Shown: positions 54,407 to 63,853 of the stretch, one piece after another
How the letters are laid out: each line of letters starts with the position of its first letter
Numbering within the stretch: the first letter of the stretch is position 1
From: Anaerolineae bacterium
GTDB taxonomy: Bacteria; Chloroflexota; Anaerolineae; Anaerolineales; Anaerolineaceae
Direction of reading: 5' to 3'
Assembly: GCA_013178295.1 (NCBI GenBank)
Contig: JABLWW010000011.1
Location: 124,001-188,000 of the forward strand
DNA: 64,000 bases
Notes under the pieces: generated by a model
The model's input: the letters and a program-made list of their open reading frames with translations, nothing else
What the model was told of the DNA's origin: nothing
The model's database searches: none
Made by a program: the position numbers and the translations under genes

Positions 54407-56803
54407 ATGAAATCTCGACCTGCACAGGGACGTTTGCCCAGCCCATGGATTGTTCTCCTGGTGTATACAGGGCTGTGCCTGTTTTTTGGCTATGCCTTGC
54501 TTGTGTTTCGCCTGCCGGAGGCGATGCTGTATGTGATGGCTGTTCCGTTGCTTTTTACAGTAACGCATTATTCTGGCAGGGTTGTGGCTGCCCTTTTTTC
54601 GGTTTTGACTGCGGTAGCGCTGAGCAGCGCTTTGCTTTTCTCTTCTAATTACGTCTATTCTGCTATTACCCTTTCTGCGGCTTTTGTTACCTCCCTTTTT
54701 GCGGTTGTGTTGCTGCGCCGTATGCTTTTGCAGCATCGCCGCGCTGAGAAGGCTGCCGGAGAACTTCTGCGTATTGCTGCTGATCTCTCCCCCGCGTTTG
54801 ATTACTGGCAAAAACCGGATGGCAGTATCGGCTATATTTCACCTGCCTGTCGGCGTGTTATCGGTTATGACCCTGAAGAAATTGCCGAGAACCCTCAGAT
54901 GTTTTATGACCTTATTCATCCGGAAGATCGGGCGCGAGTGATGCACCTTTGCATGCAGGGGCGCCGACGGAGCGAAGAGCTGCGCACGATCCGTTTTCGC
55001 TTTACCCGCCGTGATGGGCAGCAGCGTTGGATGGAACAGGTCTGTCAGCAAGTGTTCAGCGAGAAGGGTGAGTTTTTGGGCAAGCGTGCCTCGAATACAG
55101 ATATTACCGAACGTAAAGAAGCGGAGGATGCACTTAAGTACAAGCTGGAACGTGTTTCCCTGGCGCTTGAGGGAGGACATGAGGCGGTGTGGGATATTGA
55201 TCTGGTCAGCGGGGTTGCCTATTTCAGTCCGCATTATCTTCGTCTGTTGGGGATTGATCCTGAACAGCAGCCGCTCAAACTGCAAGACATTTACAAACGC
55301 GTGCATTCTGAAGATCTTCCGCGGGTGGTCAAGGCGTTTAAGGCTTACCTGCGCGATGAAGCCGATATTTACCAGGTGGAGTATCGGCTACGCTTTGCGA
55401 CGGGGGCATGGCGCTGGGTGCGTGATCGCGGAAGAATTATTGCTCGAGATAACACGGGAAAACCTACACGTATGGCTGGCACGCATGTGGACATCACCCA
55501 GCTAAAAGAATTGGAAGAAGCTTTGCAGGCTTCGGAGATGCGCTTCCGTCAACTTACCGAGAATATGCGTGAGATTTTTTGGCTCAGGGAACGGGCTTCC
55601 AGGCACTTTATCTATATTTCGCCTGCATTCTCAGATGTTTGGGGACGTTCTCTAGAAAGCCTCAAAGATAACCCCAATCTTTTCATCGAAGGTATCCATC
55701 ATGAAGATTTGGGACGTGTCTTTCACGCGCAAAAAGAGCTGCTGGAGTTTGGGCGTGCATTGGATATGGAATTCCGTGTGCTGCGCCCTGATGGCACCAT
55801 GCGCTGGGTATGGTGTCGTGAGTATCCCGTATATGATCAGAGTGGAAAATACTACCGCACGGCTGGCGTAGTCGAAGACATTACAGCGCGCAAGGAGGCG
55901 GATACCAATCTCAAGGACAGTGAACGCCGTTATCGAGCCTTGATTGAAAATCAAGGTGGAGGGGTGAGCATTGTAGACCCCAATGATCGTATTGTCTATA
56001 TTAACCCGGCAGGGGAAGACATCTTTGGTGTTACGCGCGGTACGCTGATGGGACGCAACATGAAGGAGTTTCTCAGTGAAGACCAGATCAAGGTCTTGCA
56101 TGCACAATCTGCGTTGCGGCGGCAGGGCGTGGAAAGCTCGTATGAGTTGACCATTACCCGCCCCGACGGCGAGACCCGTAACCTGCTGCTTACGGCAACA
56201 CCGCGTTTTGACGTGAATAATCAGTTTTTGGGTGCCATTACCATCTTCAGAGATATTTCTCAACGCAAGCAAAATGAGGAACGCCTGTTGTATATGAGCC
56301 TGCACGATTCCCTTACTGGGCTGCACAACAGGGCTTATTTTGAGGAGGAGATGATTAAGCTTGACCAGAGCGATCTGTATCCCATCAGCGTCATTATGGT
56401 GGATGTAGATGGCTTAAAAGCCGTCAACGATCAGATGGGGCATGCCCAGGGTGATGATCTGCTTGTTCGTGTGGCGAAGATACTCAAAGCTTCTATTCGG
56501 ACGCAAGATAGTCTTGCCAGGCTCGGCGGGGATGAATTTGCCATTCTGATGCCGGAGACGGATGAAAAAGCGCTTAAACAAGTAATGACGCGCATCTTTG
56601 ACAATTTGGAAGCTGAGAATCAGACTCATGAAAGCCCTTACCTGGTCAGTCTTTCGGCGGGCGGCGCGGTATGTACCGAGAGAGGAAAAATTAACGAGGC
56701 AATTAGCGAGGCAGATGCCCGCATGTATCAGGCAAAAGAGCAGAAAAAGAGGATGTATTTCATTAACCTGCCATTCCCGGCAAAGGGGAAGCCAACGGAG
56801 TAA
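54407..56803 (+). CDS. Membrane PAS-GGDEF diguanylate cyclase
   Basis: A 798-residue c-di-GMP synthase. The N-terminus has about four membrane helices (~15-105), followed by four PAS-PAC modules (~125-245, ~250-375, ~380-500, ~510-625) and a GGDEF domain (~635-790). The active site is intact (RLGGDEFAILMP) and the inhibitory I-site RxxD (RTQD) lies five residues before it, so product inhibition is expected. No EAL domain. A PilZ receptor gene at 31.1-32.0 kb could read the signal. Confidence 0.95.
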   Translation: MKSRPAQGRLPSPWIVLLVYTGLCLFFGYALLVFRLPEAMLYVMAVPLLFTVTHYSGRVVAALFSVLTAVALSSALLFSSNYVYSAITLSAAFVTSLFAVVLLRRMLLQHRRAEKAAGELLRIAADLSPAFDYWQKPDGSIGYISPACRRVIGYDPEEIAENPQMFYDLIHPEDRARVMHLCMQGRRRSEELRTIRFRFTRRDGQQRWMEQVCQQVFSEKGEFLGKRASNTDITERKEAEDALKYKLERVSLALEGGHEAVWDIDLVSGVAYFSPHYLRLLGIDPEQQPLKLQDIYKRVHSEDLPRVVKAFKAYLRDEADIYQVEYRLRFATGAWRWVRDRGRIIARDNTGKPTRMAGTHVDITQLKELEEALQASEMRFRQLTENMREIFWLRERASRHFIYISPAFSDVWGRSLESLKDNPNLFIEGIHHEDLGRVFHAQKELLEFGRALDMEFRVLRPDGTMRWVWCREYPVYDQSGKYYRTAGVVEDITARKEADTNLKDSERRYRALIENQGGGVSIVDPNDRIVYINPAGEDIFGVTRGTLMGRNMKEFLSEDQIKVLHAQSALRRQGVESSYELTITRPDGETRNLLLTATPRFDVNNQFLGAITIFRDISQRKQNEERLLYMSLHDSLTGLHNRAYFEEEMIKLDQSDLYPISVIMVDVDGLKAVNDQMGHAQGDDLLVRVAKILKASIRTQDSLARLGGDEFAILMPETDEKALKQVMTRIFDNLEAENQTHESPYLVSLSAGGAVCTERGKINEAISEADARMYQAKEQKKRMYFINLPFPAKGKPTE

Positions 56804-56848
56804 GCTGCCAGCTCTGCGCGCTTGGTGGCAAAGGACTGGGGAAGGCGG

Positions 56849-57232
56849 TCAATCTTTCGTTTCCCGCTCGTCAACAGGTTTTACGTCCGTTTCTATTACG
56901 GGTTCTTCCTCTTTGCCTTCTTCTGTTGCGCTGGTTGTATTTGGGGTTTGATATTTCTTGCCTTCAAAGATTTCCAGCAGTCCCATCCAAATCAACAGAA
57001 AAGCTACCCCTTCGTCGAGGTTGCCGATCACTGGAATTGTATCAGGGATAAACTCAAACAATCCCAGTGTAGGATTGAGGATATACAAAATCGCTACCCC
57101 CATCATCAGGAAAACAAACCAGCGCGGCCAGCCGCGGGCTGAAAGGGGTGTGGTGAAAAAACTGATATCTTCTGGCGGTGTGCGCTGGCTTTTGGGGATG
57201 AGCGCCATTTTGTCATTGTCTTTTTTATTCAT
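56849..57232 (-). CDS. Small membrane protein, YkvA/DUF1232-like
   Basis: A 127-residue protein with two hydrophobic segments (~38-55, ~75-90) around FEFIPDTIPVIGNLDEG, matching the DUF1232 core (DxIPDxIPxxGxxDD). The C-terminal ~35 residues are acidic and unstructured. Function unknown. It converges on the GGDEF gene. Confidence 0.75.
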   Translation of the reverse strand: MNKKDNDKMALIPKSQRTPPEDISFFTTPLSARGWPRWFVFLMMGVAILYILNPTLGLFEFIPDTIPVIGNLDEGVAFLLIWMGLLEIFEGKKYQTPNTTSATEEGKEEEPVIETDVKPVDERETKD

Positions 57233-57275
57233 ATCTTATTCTCCGACTTCTGCCGCTTTGAAAGCAGCATTATTG

Positions 57276-58451
57276 TTAAGATAGCAGGGTATTGACAATA
57301 TTTTCCGCCCGGGACAGCCCTTCGCTTACAAATGTGTTCATATCACCGTATGTTGAGCATCTGTATAGCGCAAAAATAACCACTTGAAGATGTTTAAGTT
57401 GTTGAGCCAGCAGCTCCTGGTTACGGATATTTATATCCAGGCGTGGCGCTTCTAAACAGATCTGACTGATGAGAAGCAGGTTGTCAACCGTCTGTTGTCT
57501 GATGTGGCGGTAAGTGGTTAATTGTTCTTCGTTGAGCCACATAGGGCTGATGCCTGCTGGCAGAATATGATCCTCCATTGTACCGCCTGGGCCAAGCAGC
57601 TGGTGATATGCTTTTTGCAAGCCAGAGACTTCGATAAGCGCCAGCGACATACGCTGTAGGCAGCTGAGCCCCCGTTTCGGGTCTGAGGTGGTTTTTGGGG
57701 GCGCGTTGATGAGCTGGTGGGTCATCGCGGCGATATTGCAGAGATTAGTTGTCATCAGTTGATAAAACAGGAGAGGAGAAACAGCCCATACCTGGGTGTG
57801 GGCGGATGCCGTTGGCTGCTTTTTATACAGGTGCATCAGGATGGCGTGTTTTTCTATCTCCAGCGGGGTAGGTGAGGAGTGTCGCAGCGGGCTGTTGAAA
57901 ATCTTAGAGAGGTCACCGGTCATGTTTTTGCAGATTGTCAATGCTTCGTGCAGTTTGATGATCCAGTTGTTGAACTCTGTTGCACGCACAATGTCAGTCA
58001 TCACAAGCTGTATTTTCTGAAGGTTGTCCCACCAGCTGGTCGGGGTGTTAAAAGGGTAGGAAAAGGTGCTAAGCCCAATGGCGGTTTCGTCCACCCGCAT
58101 AAGACAATTGGTGATGTCCTGCACCATGTGCTGATAGGCAAGCCGTTGGGCGTTGACCATGCTTACGGGGTTTTGTCCAATGGGGTGGACGGTGTTTTGA
58201 ATGATTGTGCTAGAGAGCAGGGAAGACGAGACTGTTTCTAGATAGCCCAGTGCCTCGCCGATGCTTGAGAATAATGTCTTTAGTTGCTCTTTGAGCGCGC
58301 GCCGGTCAATGTGATCTGTTTTTGGCTGGGCTGCCATTTGAAAAAAGGAGGTAATGACTGGAAAGCAAGCAGCGGTGAGCAGCAAAAGCGGCGCTTCGGG
58401 CGTAACTGCATTGACAGGCGAAGGCAGGCTTAAAGATTTTTGATCTCGCAT
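57276..58451 (-). CDS. Helical protein of unknown family
   Basis: A 391-residue, mostly alpha-helical protein with no recognised motif. The N-terminus includes a hydrophobic stretch (APLLLLTAACFPVITSFFQM) that could be a signal anchor; the remainder is a run of amphipathic helices with few charged clusters. Codon usage and an uninterrupted frame support a real gene. A TTGTCA-N17-TACACT promoter lies directly upstream with only 6 nt to the ATG. Confidence 0.6.
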   Translation of the reverse strand: MRDQKSLSLPSPVNAVTPEAPLLLLTAACFPVITSFFQMAAQPKTDHIDRRALKEQLKTLFSSIGEALGYLETVSSSLLSSTIIQNTVHPIGQNPVSMVNAQRLAYQHMVQDITNCLMRVDETAIGLSTFSYPFNTPTSWWDNLQKIQLVMTDIVRATEFNNWIIKLHEALTICKNMTGDLSKIFNSPLRHSSPTPLEIEKHAILMHLYKKQPTASAHTQVWAVSPLLFYQLMTTNLCNIAAMTHQLINAPPKTTSDPKRGLSCLQRMSLALIEVSGLQKAYHQLLGPGGTMEDHILPAGISPMWLNEEQLTTYRHIRQQTVDNLLLISQICLEAPRLDINIRNQELLAQQLKHLQVVIFALYRCSTYGDMNTFVSEGLSRAENIVNTLLS

Positions 58452-58457
58452 GGATTA

Positions 58458-58486
58458 AGTGTACATGAGGGCGCGGGAATTGACAA
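58458..58486 (-). promoter_or_regulatory. Promoter of the unknown 391-residue gene, leaderless
   Basis: Minus strand TTGTCA (58486-58481), 17-bp spacer, TACACT (58463-58458), then 6 nt to ATG 58451; no ribosome site. Confidence 0.65.
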
Positions 58487-58507
58487 ATGATTGCAGCGCG
58501 GGGGGTG

Positions 58508-59272
58508 CTATCTGGATATTAACCTGCGCCGCTTCAATGTGATTATGGGGGCTGCCAGTTTGCGCAGAAGGTATTTGGCATAGATAACGGATAAGAGCGA
58601 CCCGCCTTCACGGCGGTGTACTCTGAGCATCTCGGGCCAGCAGCGATCGTCAGCAGTGATGGTTTTGGCGTTGCTGTGCAGACGGAAGTTTGCCCATGGT
58701 CGTGGCAGGTAGACCAGCGGGGCAATGGCAGCAATGCGCACCCAGAGATCATAATCCATAGCAAAGTAAAAAGAGGTGTCCAGCGGCGCAACGCGATGCC
58801 AGAGGCTGGCGCGAAAGAAGGCAGCTTGCTGGGGAATGTGCACATATCCCTGTCTTAGGCGGCGGTAATCTGTCTGGCGGGCAGGGAATTTTCCGATGAT
58901 GTTGCCTTCCTCGTTGATAAAGTCGGCATCGCCATATACCATGCCAACATCGGGGTGCTCCTGTAAGTACTTAACTGCCTCGGCAACACATCCGGGTTTG
59001 TAGGTGTCGTCTGAGTTAAGCCAGGCAAAGATTTCTCCCTTTGCATGTGCAAACCCCTTGTTGATGGCGTCTGTTTGTCCGCGATCGGGCTGTGAAGTCC
59101 ACCATGCCAGCCGCTCGGCGTAGCGCTGGATGATTTCTACACTCCCATCGGTGGACGCGCCATCTACAATCAGATATTCGATGTGGGGGTAATCTTGTTC
59201 CAAAACGGAGCGGATGGTGGCTTCGAGAAAACGTGCTTGATTGAAAGAGGGGGTAACAATGGAAACGAGCAT
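58508..59272 (-). CDS. Family 2 glycosyltransferase
   Basis: A 254-residue GT-A enzyme: SIVTPSFNQARFLEATIRSVLEQ at the start, LIVDGASTDGS, the donor-binding region GQTDAINKGFAHAKGEIFAWLNSDD (DxD-like SDD) and later YGDADFIN. It transfers a nucleotide-activated sugar, probably for surface polysaccharide or glycolipid. It is the last gene of the operon of membrane glycosyltransferases, 22 bp after the third paralogue. Confidence 0.92.
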   Translation of the reverse strand: MLVSIVTPSFNQARFLEATIRSVLEQDYPHIEYLIVDGASTDGSVEIIQRYAERLAWWTSQPDRGQTDAINKGFAHAKGEIFAWLNSDDTYKPGCVAEAVKYLQEHPDVGMVYGDADFINEEGNIIGKFPARQTDYRRLRQGYVHIPQQAAFFRASLWHRVAPLDTSFYFAMDYDLWVRIAAIAPLVYLPRPWANFRLHSNAKTITADDRCWPEMLRVHRREGGSLLSVIYAKYLLRKLAAPIITLKRRRLISR

Positions 59273-59294
59273 ATCAAGAGCCTCATCAATTCGG

Positions 59295-60788
59295 TTATGG
59301 CGTCATAGGGTGACGCAGGTCGAATACCAGCGCGTCTCCGTCAATTGGTAACAGAGGATAGCGGTTGTATAATAGCGATTTTAGCTCAGGCTGCCGCTCG
59401 AGTTCATCGTGCGCGGTAACGACAAAATAGTCTTTTCCGGTGGTGAGTTCGGCGAACAATGTGTCCATGTCATACTCTAAACCAGCCAAGCGGCGGTAGT
59501 TGAAATCGCCGGAGCTCATCCATTGCTCACTTTCCACCCACCCCCAGTAGGAAAGCCGATAGCCGTAATCTTGCATCAAGCCAACCACAGCCTTTCCCTG
59601 TCCAATCTGCTGCCCAAGTTTTTGCCAGTATACCGGTTCTTGAGAGAAGTCATAGCGTTTCAGCGCGACACGCACCTCCCACGCGTTAATAACAGTCAGA
59701 AACACCATGACAGCGCCAAGCAGGGCGTAGGCGAGCCATTTGGGGCTTTGGAAACTCTTGTATGTACCACTTACTGCGGCTGCCAGACCAAGTGCCACGA
59801 CAGGGATCAATGGAAGCTGGTAGTAATCATGCGTTGAGATGTGAAAAGGCAGGGTCATACCATACGCGAAATAGCCTGCCCAGATGCCCAGCAGCATGGT
59901 GCGGTGGGGACGCTCCTGAACAAAAGAGGAGGCAATCAACGCGATCAGACACCACTCAAGCCCCAGCGTCCCGCTGATTTGTCCCTTCCATTGCAGATAG
60001 AAAACGGGATCGCGCCACAGCTGAGGAAAAAAACGCAGATTGAACTGGCTTGCTAATGCTCCTGAGATGTATACCCCGTAAATGTGGAACAACAGGTAGG
60101 GCAACACCGTCAACCCGGCGAGCGCCCAGACGCGCCGCTCTGTGAGGATGCGGCGTATACTCTGACCGCCAAACAACAGCCCAGCCCACGCACCAGCTAT
60201 AAAAAATACGGCTACAGCCTTGATGAAAATGGCAAAGCCTGCCAGCAAACTCGCAATGATTGTCCAGCGCCAGTTGCGGTGATGCTGCCATTGCAGCATT
60301 CCCCAGTATGCCGCAATGGTTGCGGCGGTCATCAGCGGGTCAGGCATAAAGGCACGGCTGGCAATTGCTCCGAAGGGCAGGATCAGGTAGTACAGGATGG
60401 CGGCGAGAGAGCACCATTCACCATTCATACGGCGTGAAGCGAAAAAGAGAAATATACCGCCAACGATCCAAAAAAGAATGCTATAGAATCTGGCAACCAG
60501 CAGATTTTCATTACCCAACAGGTGGTATGTCTGTGCGGTGAGAAACTCCATGACAGGCGGCTCAATCAGCCCTTCTTTTTCCCGCAGGCGCAGAGCCATC
60601 TCACGCTGCCACTGTGGGGCGGAAGGTAACTGCTGGTAATACATCCCGCGCGCAATCAAGGCAGAGTGTAGCTGGCGTGTGGAGTTAAAGTCCAGCGGGG
60701 TATCGCCAAAATCATAAAAGCGAATCGCTAGAGCCAAAATGACGATCAGAGCACAGCAAATCCATAACAGGAGGCGGGAGGTTTTCAT
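59295..60788 (-). CDS. GT39/ArnT-like membrane glycosyltransferase, paralogue 1
   Basis: A 497-residue GT-C enzyme with about 11 membrane helices. The first loop has RFYDFGDTPLDFNSTRQLHS, with the acidic catalytic-type Asp, and the fourth loop IASRAFMPDPLM; the C-terminal soluble part contains YFVVTAHDELERQPELKSL and ends VFDLRHP. It resembles two genes just upstream, so the three form a tandem family. It probably transfers a sugar from polyprenyl phosphate outside the membrane. Confidence 0.85.
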   Translation of the reverse strand: MKTSRLLLWICCALIVILALAIRFYDFGDTPLDFNSTRQLHSALIARGMYYQQLPSAPQWQREMALRLREKEGLIEPPVMEFLTAQTYHLLGNENLLVARFYSILFWIVGGIFLFFASRRMNGEWCSLAAILYYLILPFGAIASRAFMPDPLMTAATIAAYWGMLQWQHHRNWRWTIIASLLAGFAIFIKAVAVFFIAGAWAGLLFGGQSIRRILTERRVWALAGLTVLPYLLFHIYGVYISGALASQFNLRFFPQLWRDPVFYLQWKGQISGTLGLEWCLIALIASSFVQERPHRTMLLGIWAGYFAYGMTLPFHISTHDYYQLPLIPVVALGLAAAVSGTYKSFQSPKWLAYALLGAVMVFLTVINAWEVRVALKRYDFSQEPVYWQKLGQQIGQGKAVVGLMQDYGYRLSYWGWVESEQWMSSGDFNYRRLAGLEYDMDTLFAELTTGKDYFVVTAHDELERQPELKSLLYNRYPLLPIDGDALVFDLRHPMTP

Positions 60789-60831
60789 TTGGTCTTTTGA
60801 AGTATCTGCAGCAATACTGGTTATTGAGAGG

Positions 60832-62352
60832 TCAATGCTCTTTTGGATGCCTCAGGTCAAAAATCAGGTAGCCATCACCCTGTTGAAAGACAGGGTAGTT
60901 ATCATAAAGAAACTGGCGTAGCTCTGGTTGGCTTTCAAACTCGTCAAAATCGGTTACGATAAAATAATTCTTTCCGGCAATTCGCGAGGCAATGTCTTCA
61001 GAGCTGGGGGTGCGTCCTGCCAGCTGCGCCATTTTAAGATCGCCGCGACTTGGGTAAGCCTCTGGCACGATATATCCCCAGTATAACAGGCGCGCGCCAT
61101 AGTCGTTGAACAGACCGATCGGTGCGGCTTCCATCCAGCCCATCTTTTCCGCAATAGAGCGCCAGCGTTGGGGTTCCTGGCGGTAATCCGTCCGTTTTAG
61201 CTCAGCGCGCGCCTGCCACAGGCTGAACATGCAGCTCACAGCAACAACCGCAGTGATAAGAGCTGTAGAGAACCAGCCGCGATGAAGTTGACGTGCTTTG
61301 TGGATCACCAGCAACACGGCCGGGCTTATTCCCATTGCTACCAGCGGGATCAGTGGCAAGTGATAGTAATCATGGGTAGAAGCGTGATATGCGAACACCA
61401 TTGCGTACAGGATATAACCGGCGCCAAGCCCGAACATCAGATAACGCCCCATCCGCTTCTCGATTAGCAGAATCCCCAAAACAGCTAAAAGAAAAGCCGG
61501 AATGGTTACCACCTGGTCAATCAGGGATGCCCATTGAATGTAAAAAGCTGGGTTGATAAGCAGCGAGGGGAAAAAACGCAGGTTGTATTGACCGGCAAGA
61601 AAGCCAGCAACGAAAATGCCATATATGTTGTAAGCCAAAATAGGTATCAGTGCCAGGGCGCCAACCAACCACGTCTGTTTGTCTTTCAGGATTTTTCTCA
61701 GACCGCCGTTTGCCAAAACCACTGCGCATACGGCGCCTAACACCATGAAAACAGCCACCTGTTTGACCAGAATACACAACCCTGAGAGTGTTCCGGCGAG
61801 TATTGCCGAACGCCAGGTTGACTTTTGTGCCCAGCGCAATAACGCCCATGCAGAAAAACACAATAAGGATACCATCAGCGGGTCGGGCTGAAAGGAACGG
61901 CTGGCAATAATGCCGTATGGCAGCAACAGGTAAAAAAGCAGCGCCAGCAAGGCACCACAGTTGTCTGTCATTTGTCTGGAAAGCAAGAAGACAGCTATCC
62001 CGCCTGCCAGCCAGAAGATGATTGCGTAGATTCTTGCCACCCACAGGGGGTCATCACCAACGAGATAATAGACTGCCGCGGTCAGTGTTTCCATGATGGG
62101 CGGTTCAATCCAGATTTCCGAGTTGCCCAGCGCCATCGAGCGGTCGCGCTCAAAATCCGGAAGGTCAGGCTCAAGGTGGGCAAAAAAGCCGCGGGCAATC
62201 AGCGCCGAATGGATTTGCCGCGCCGGGTGAAAGTCCAGAGGTGGGTCGTCCAGGTCATACAGACGGATTGCCAGCGCCGCAAGGAAGATCAACACAAGGG
62301 TAATCCGCAAGGCGGTTCTTGGGAATGGGTCAGGTGGTCTCTGAACAGTCAT
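60832..62352 (-). CDS. GT39/ArnT-like membrane glycosyltransferase, paralogue 2
   Basis: A 506-residue paralogue with the same plan: RLYDLDDPPLDFHPARQIHS in the first loop, IASRSFQPDPLM, HASTHDYYHLPLIPLVA and the tail FIVTDFDEFESQPELRQFL, LIFDLRHP. The closest motif to the ArnT first-loop consensus is kept (PLDFHPARQ). It lies 7 bp after paralogue 3. Confidence 0.85.
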   Translation of the reverse strand: MTVQRPPDPFPRTALRITLVLIFLAALAIRLYDLDDPPLDFHPARQIHSALIARGFFAHLEPDLPDFERDRSMALGNSEIWIEPPIMETLTAAVYYLVGDDPLWVARIYAIIFWLAGGIAVFLLSRQMTDNCGALLALLFYLLLPYGIIASRSFQPDPLMVSLLCFSAWALLRWAQKSTWRSAILAGTLSGLCILVKQVAVFMVLGAVCAVVLANGGLRKILKDKQTWLVGALALIPILAYNIYGIFVAGFLAGQYNLRFFPSLLINPAFYIQWASLIDQVVTIPAFLLAVLGILLIEKRMGRYLMFGLGAGYILYAMVFAYHASTHDYYHLPLIPLVAMGISPAVLLVIHKARQLHRGWFSTALITAVVAVSCMFSLWQARAELKRTDYRQEPQRWRSIAEKMGWMEAAPIGLFNDYGARLLYWGYIVPEAYPSRGDLKMAQLAGRTPSSEDIASRIAGKNYFIVTDFDEFESQPELRQFLYDNYPVFQQGDGYLIFDLRHPKEH

Positions 62353-62359
62353 ACCTGGT

Positions 62360-63853
62360 TTATTGTACTGGATGTTTTAAGTCAAAAAGTATATACCCAT
62401 CTCCCTGCGCAAAGATGGGCAAAGCTTCCAGTTGTTTGCGCAGGGCTGGCTGGCTGTCTAGCTCATGGAATGCGGTTACCAGAAAGTAATCCATATCATG
62501 TGCCATCTCTGCAAAGTGTTCGACGTCGTTGTGTGTGTTATTGCCCGCCAGCGAGAACAGGTTGCTATCGGCTTGAGTGGCCCAGTGCGCAGATGCTTTT
62601 GTCCAACCGTAATAGCGCAGACGCATGCCATAGTCGCCGGTAAGTGCGATCACCTTTGCATTTGCAGGAATTGCCTGCCCTACCCGTTGCCAGCTGATGG
62701 GTTCATGACGGTAATCGCTGGCATACAGCACCGAGCGCGCTACCCACAGCGAATACCCAACGGAGCAAATGAGAATGAGGCTGGCAAGCACATGACTGTG
62801 CCACGGCTGGGTTTTTAGAGAGGAGAAAAAGACATCGAGAAGCGGCGGCAGAGAGATAGCTATCAGGGCTATCAGCGGCAGATGGTAATACTCGTGGGTG
62901 GTGTACTGATAGGGAAACACCATCCCGTAGACAAAATACCCCACCCACAAGCCGAACACAGTTAGTTTGATTTTTTTGGGTATGATCAGGCTGCCCAGTA
63001 ACGCAGCCACAAAAATTGGCAAACTGGTCAGCCCTTTGATCATTGCCAGCCAGTCGGCGTAGAAGTTTGAAGTCAGAACGAGGTGCGCCAGAGAGCCTGT
63101 CCAGAATGCCATAAACCCGGATGAACGTTGCGGGTTGAGCAGCCAGTAATACACTGCGGAGGGCAACAGGGTTAAGATGGCTATTACCCACACCTGCGCT
63201 GTTTGTAACATCCGTTTGAAGCCATAAGTTTGTATGGCGATTGCAATCAGCACAGCGCCAATGAAAAAGCCAGCGACAATTTTGACCAGCAGAGCTATAG
63301 CGCTCAGGATTGCCACGAGAATAGCCCATTTCCATGTGTGGGTTTCTGACCAGCGCAGGGCGGCGTGGGTTGCCAGCAGTATCCACATTATCATCCATGG
63401 GTCGGGTTGAAAAGAGCGGCTGGCGATCACGCTGAAGGGGATGAAGAAGTAGAACGCCAGCCCCAGCAGCGCTGCCCATAGAGAAGTGTAGCGTCTTAAT
63501 ATTGCCAGCAATGCCAGCCCACCCACAGCCCAGAAGACTGCCAGGTAGATACGCGCAATCCACAGTTGTTCTGACCCGATGACCAGATAAGTCGCGCCGA
63601 CCAGCGTTTCAAGGATGGGAGGCTCGTACATCTCTAAATCTGCCAGGCTGGCGGCTTGCTCTCGCAAAGAAGGGGAAACATTGCTATTGAGCTGATAATA
63701 TACGGAGCGGGCAATCAGGGCGGAGCGCAACTGGCGTGCGGGGTGAAAGTCAAGCGGGGGGTCAGTCAGATCATACAGTCGTATGCCGATGCCCAACAGA
63801 AAGATGGCAAGCAGAGTGAACCGCTGTATGACGCTTTGCCCGTTAGCTTTCAT
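62360..63853 (-). CDS. GT39/ArnT-like membrane glycosyltransferase, paralogue 3
   Basis: A 497-residue paralogue: RLYDLTDPPLDFHPARQLRS, IASRSFQPDPWM, TTHEYYHLPLIALIAI and the tail YFLVTAFHELDSQPALRKQL, LFDLKHP. AGGG lies about 9 nt before the ATG. The start overlaps the end of the partial gene at the window edge by 11 bp, so the whole cluster is one operon. Confidence 0.85.
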   Translation of the reverse strand: MKANGQSVIQRFTLLAIFLLGIGIRLYDLTDPPLDFHPARQLRSALIARSVYYQLNSNVSPSLREQAASLADLEMYEPPILETLVGATYLVIGSEQLWIARIYLAVFWAVGGLALLAILRRYTSLWAALLGLAFYFFIPFSVIASRSFQPDPWMIMWILLATHAALRWSETHTWKWAILVAILSAIALLVKIVAGFFIGAVLIAIAIQTYGFKRMLQTAQVWVIAILTLLPSAVYYWLLNPQRSSGFMAFWTGSLAHLVLTSNFYADWLAMIKGLTSLPIFVAALLGSLIIPKKIKLTVFGLWVGYFVYGMVFPYQYTTHEYYHLPLIALIAISLPPLLDVFFSSLKTQPWHSHVLASLILICSVGYSLWVARSVLYASDYRHEPISWQRVGQAIPANAKVIALTGDYGMRLRYYGWTKASAHWATQADSNLFSLAGNNTHNDVEHFAEMAHDMDYFLVTAFHELDSQPALRKQLEALPIFAQGDGYILFDLKHPVQ

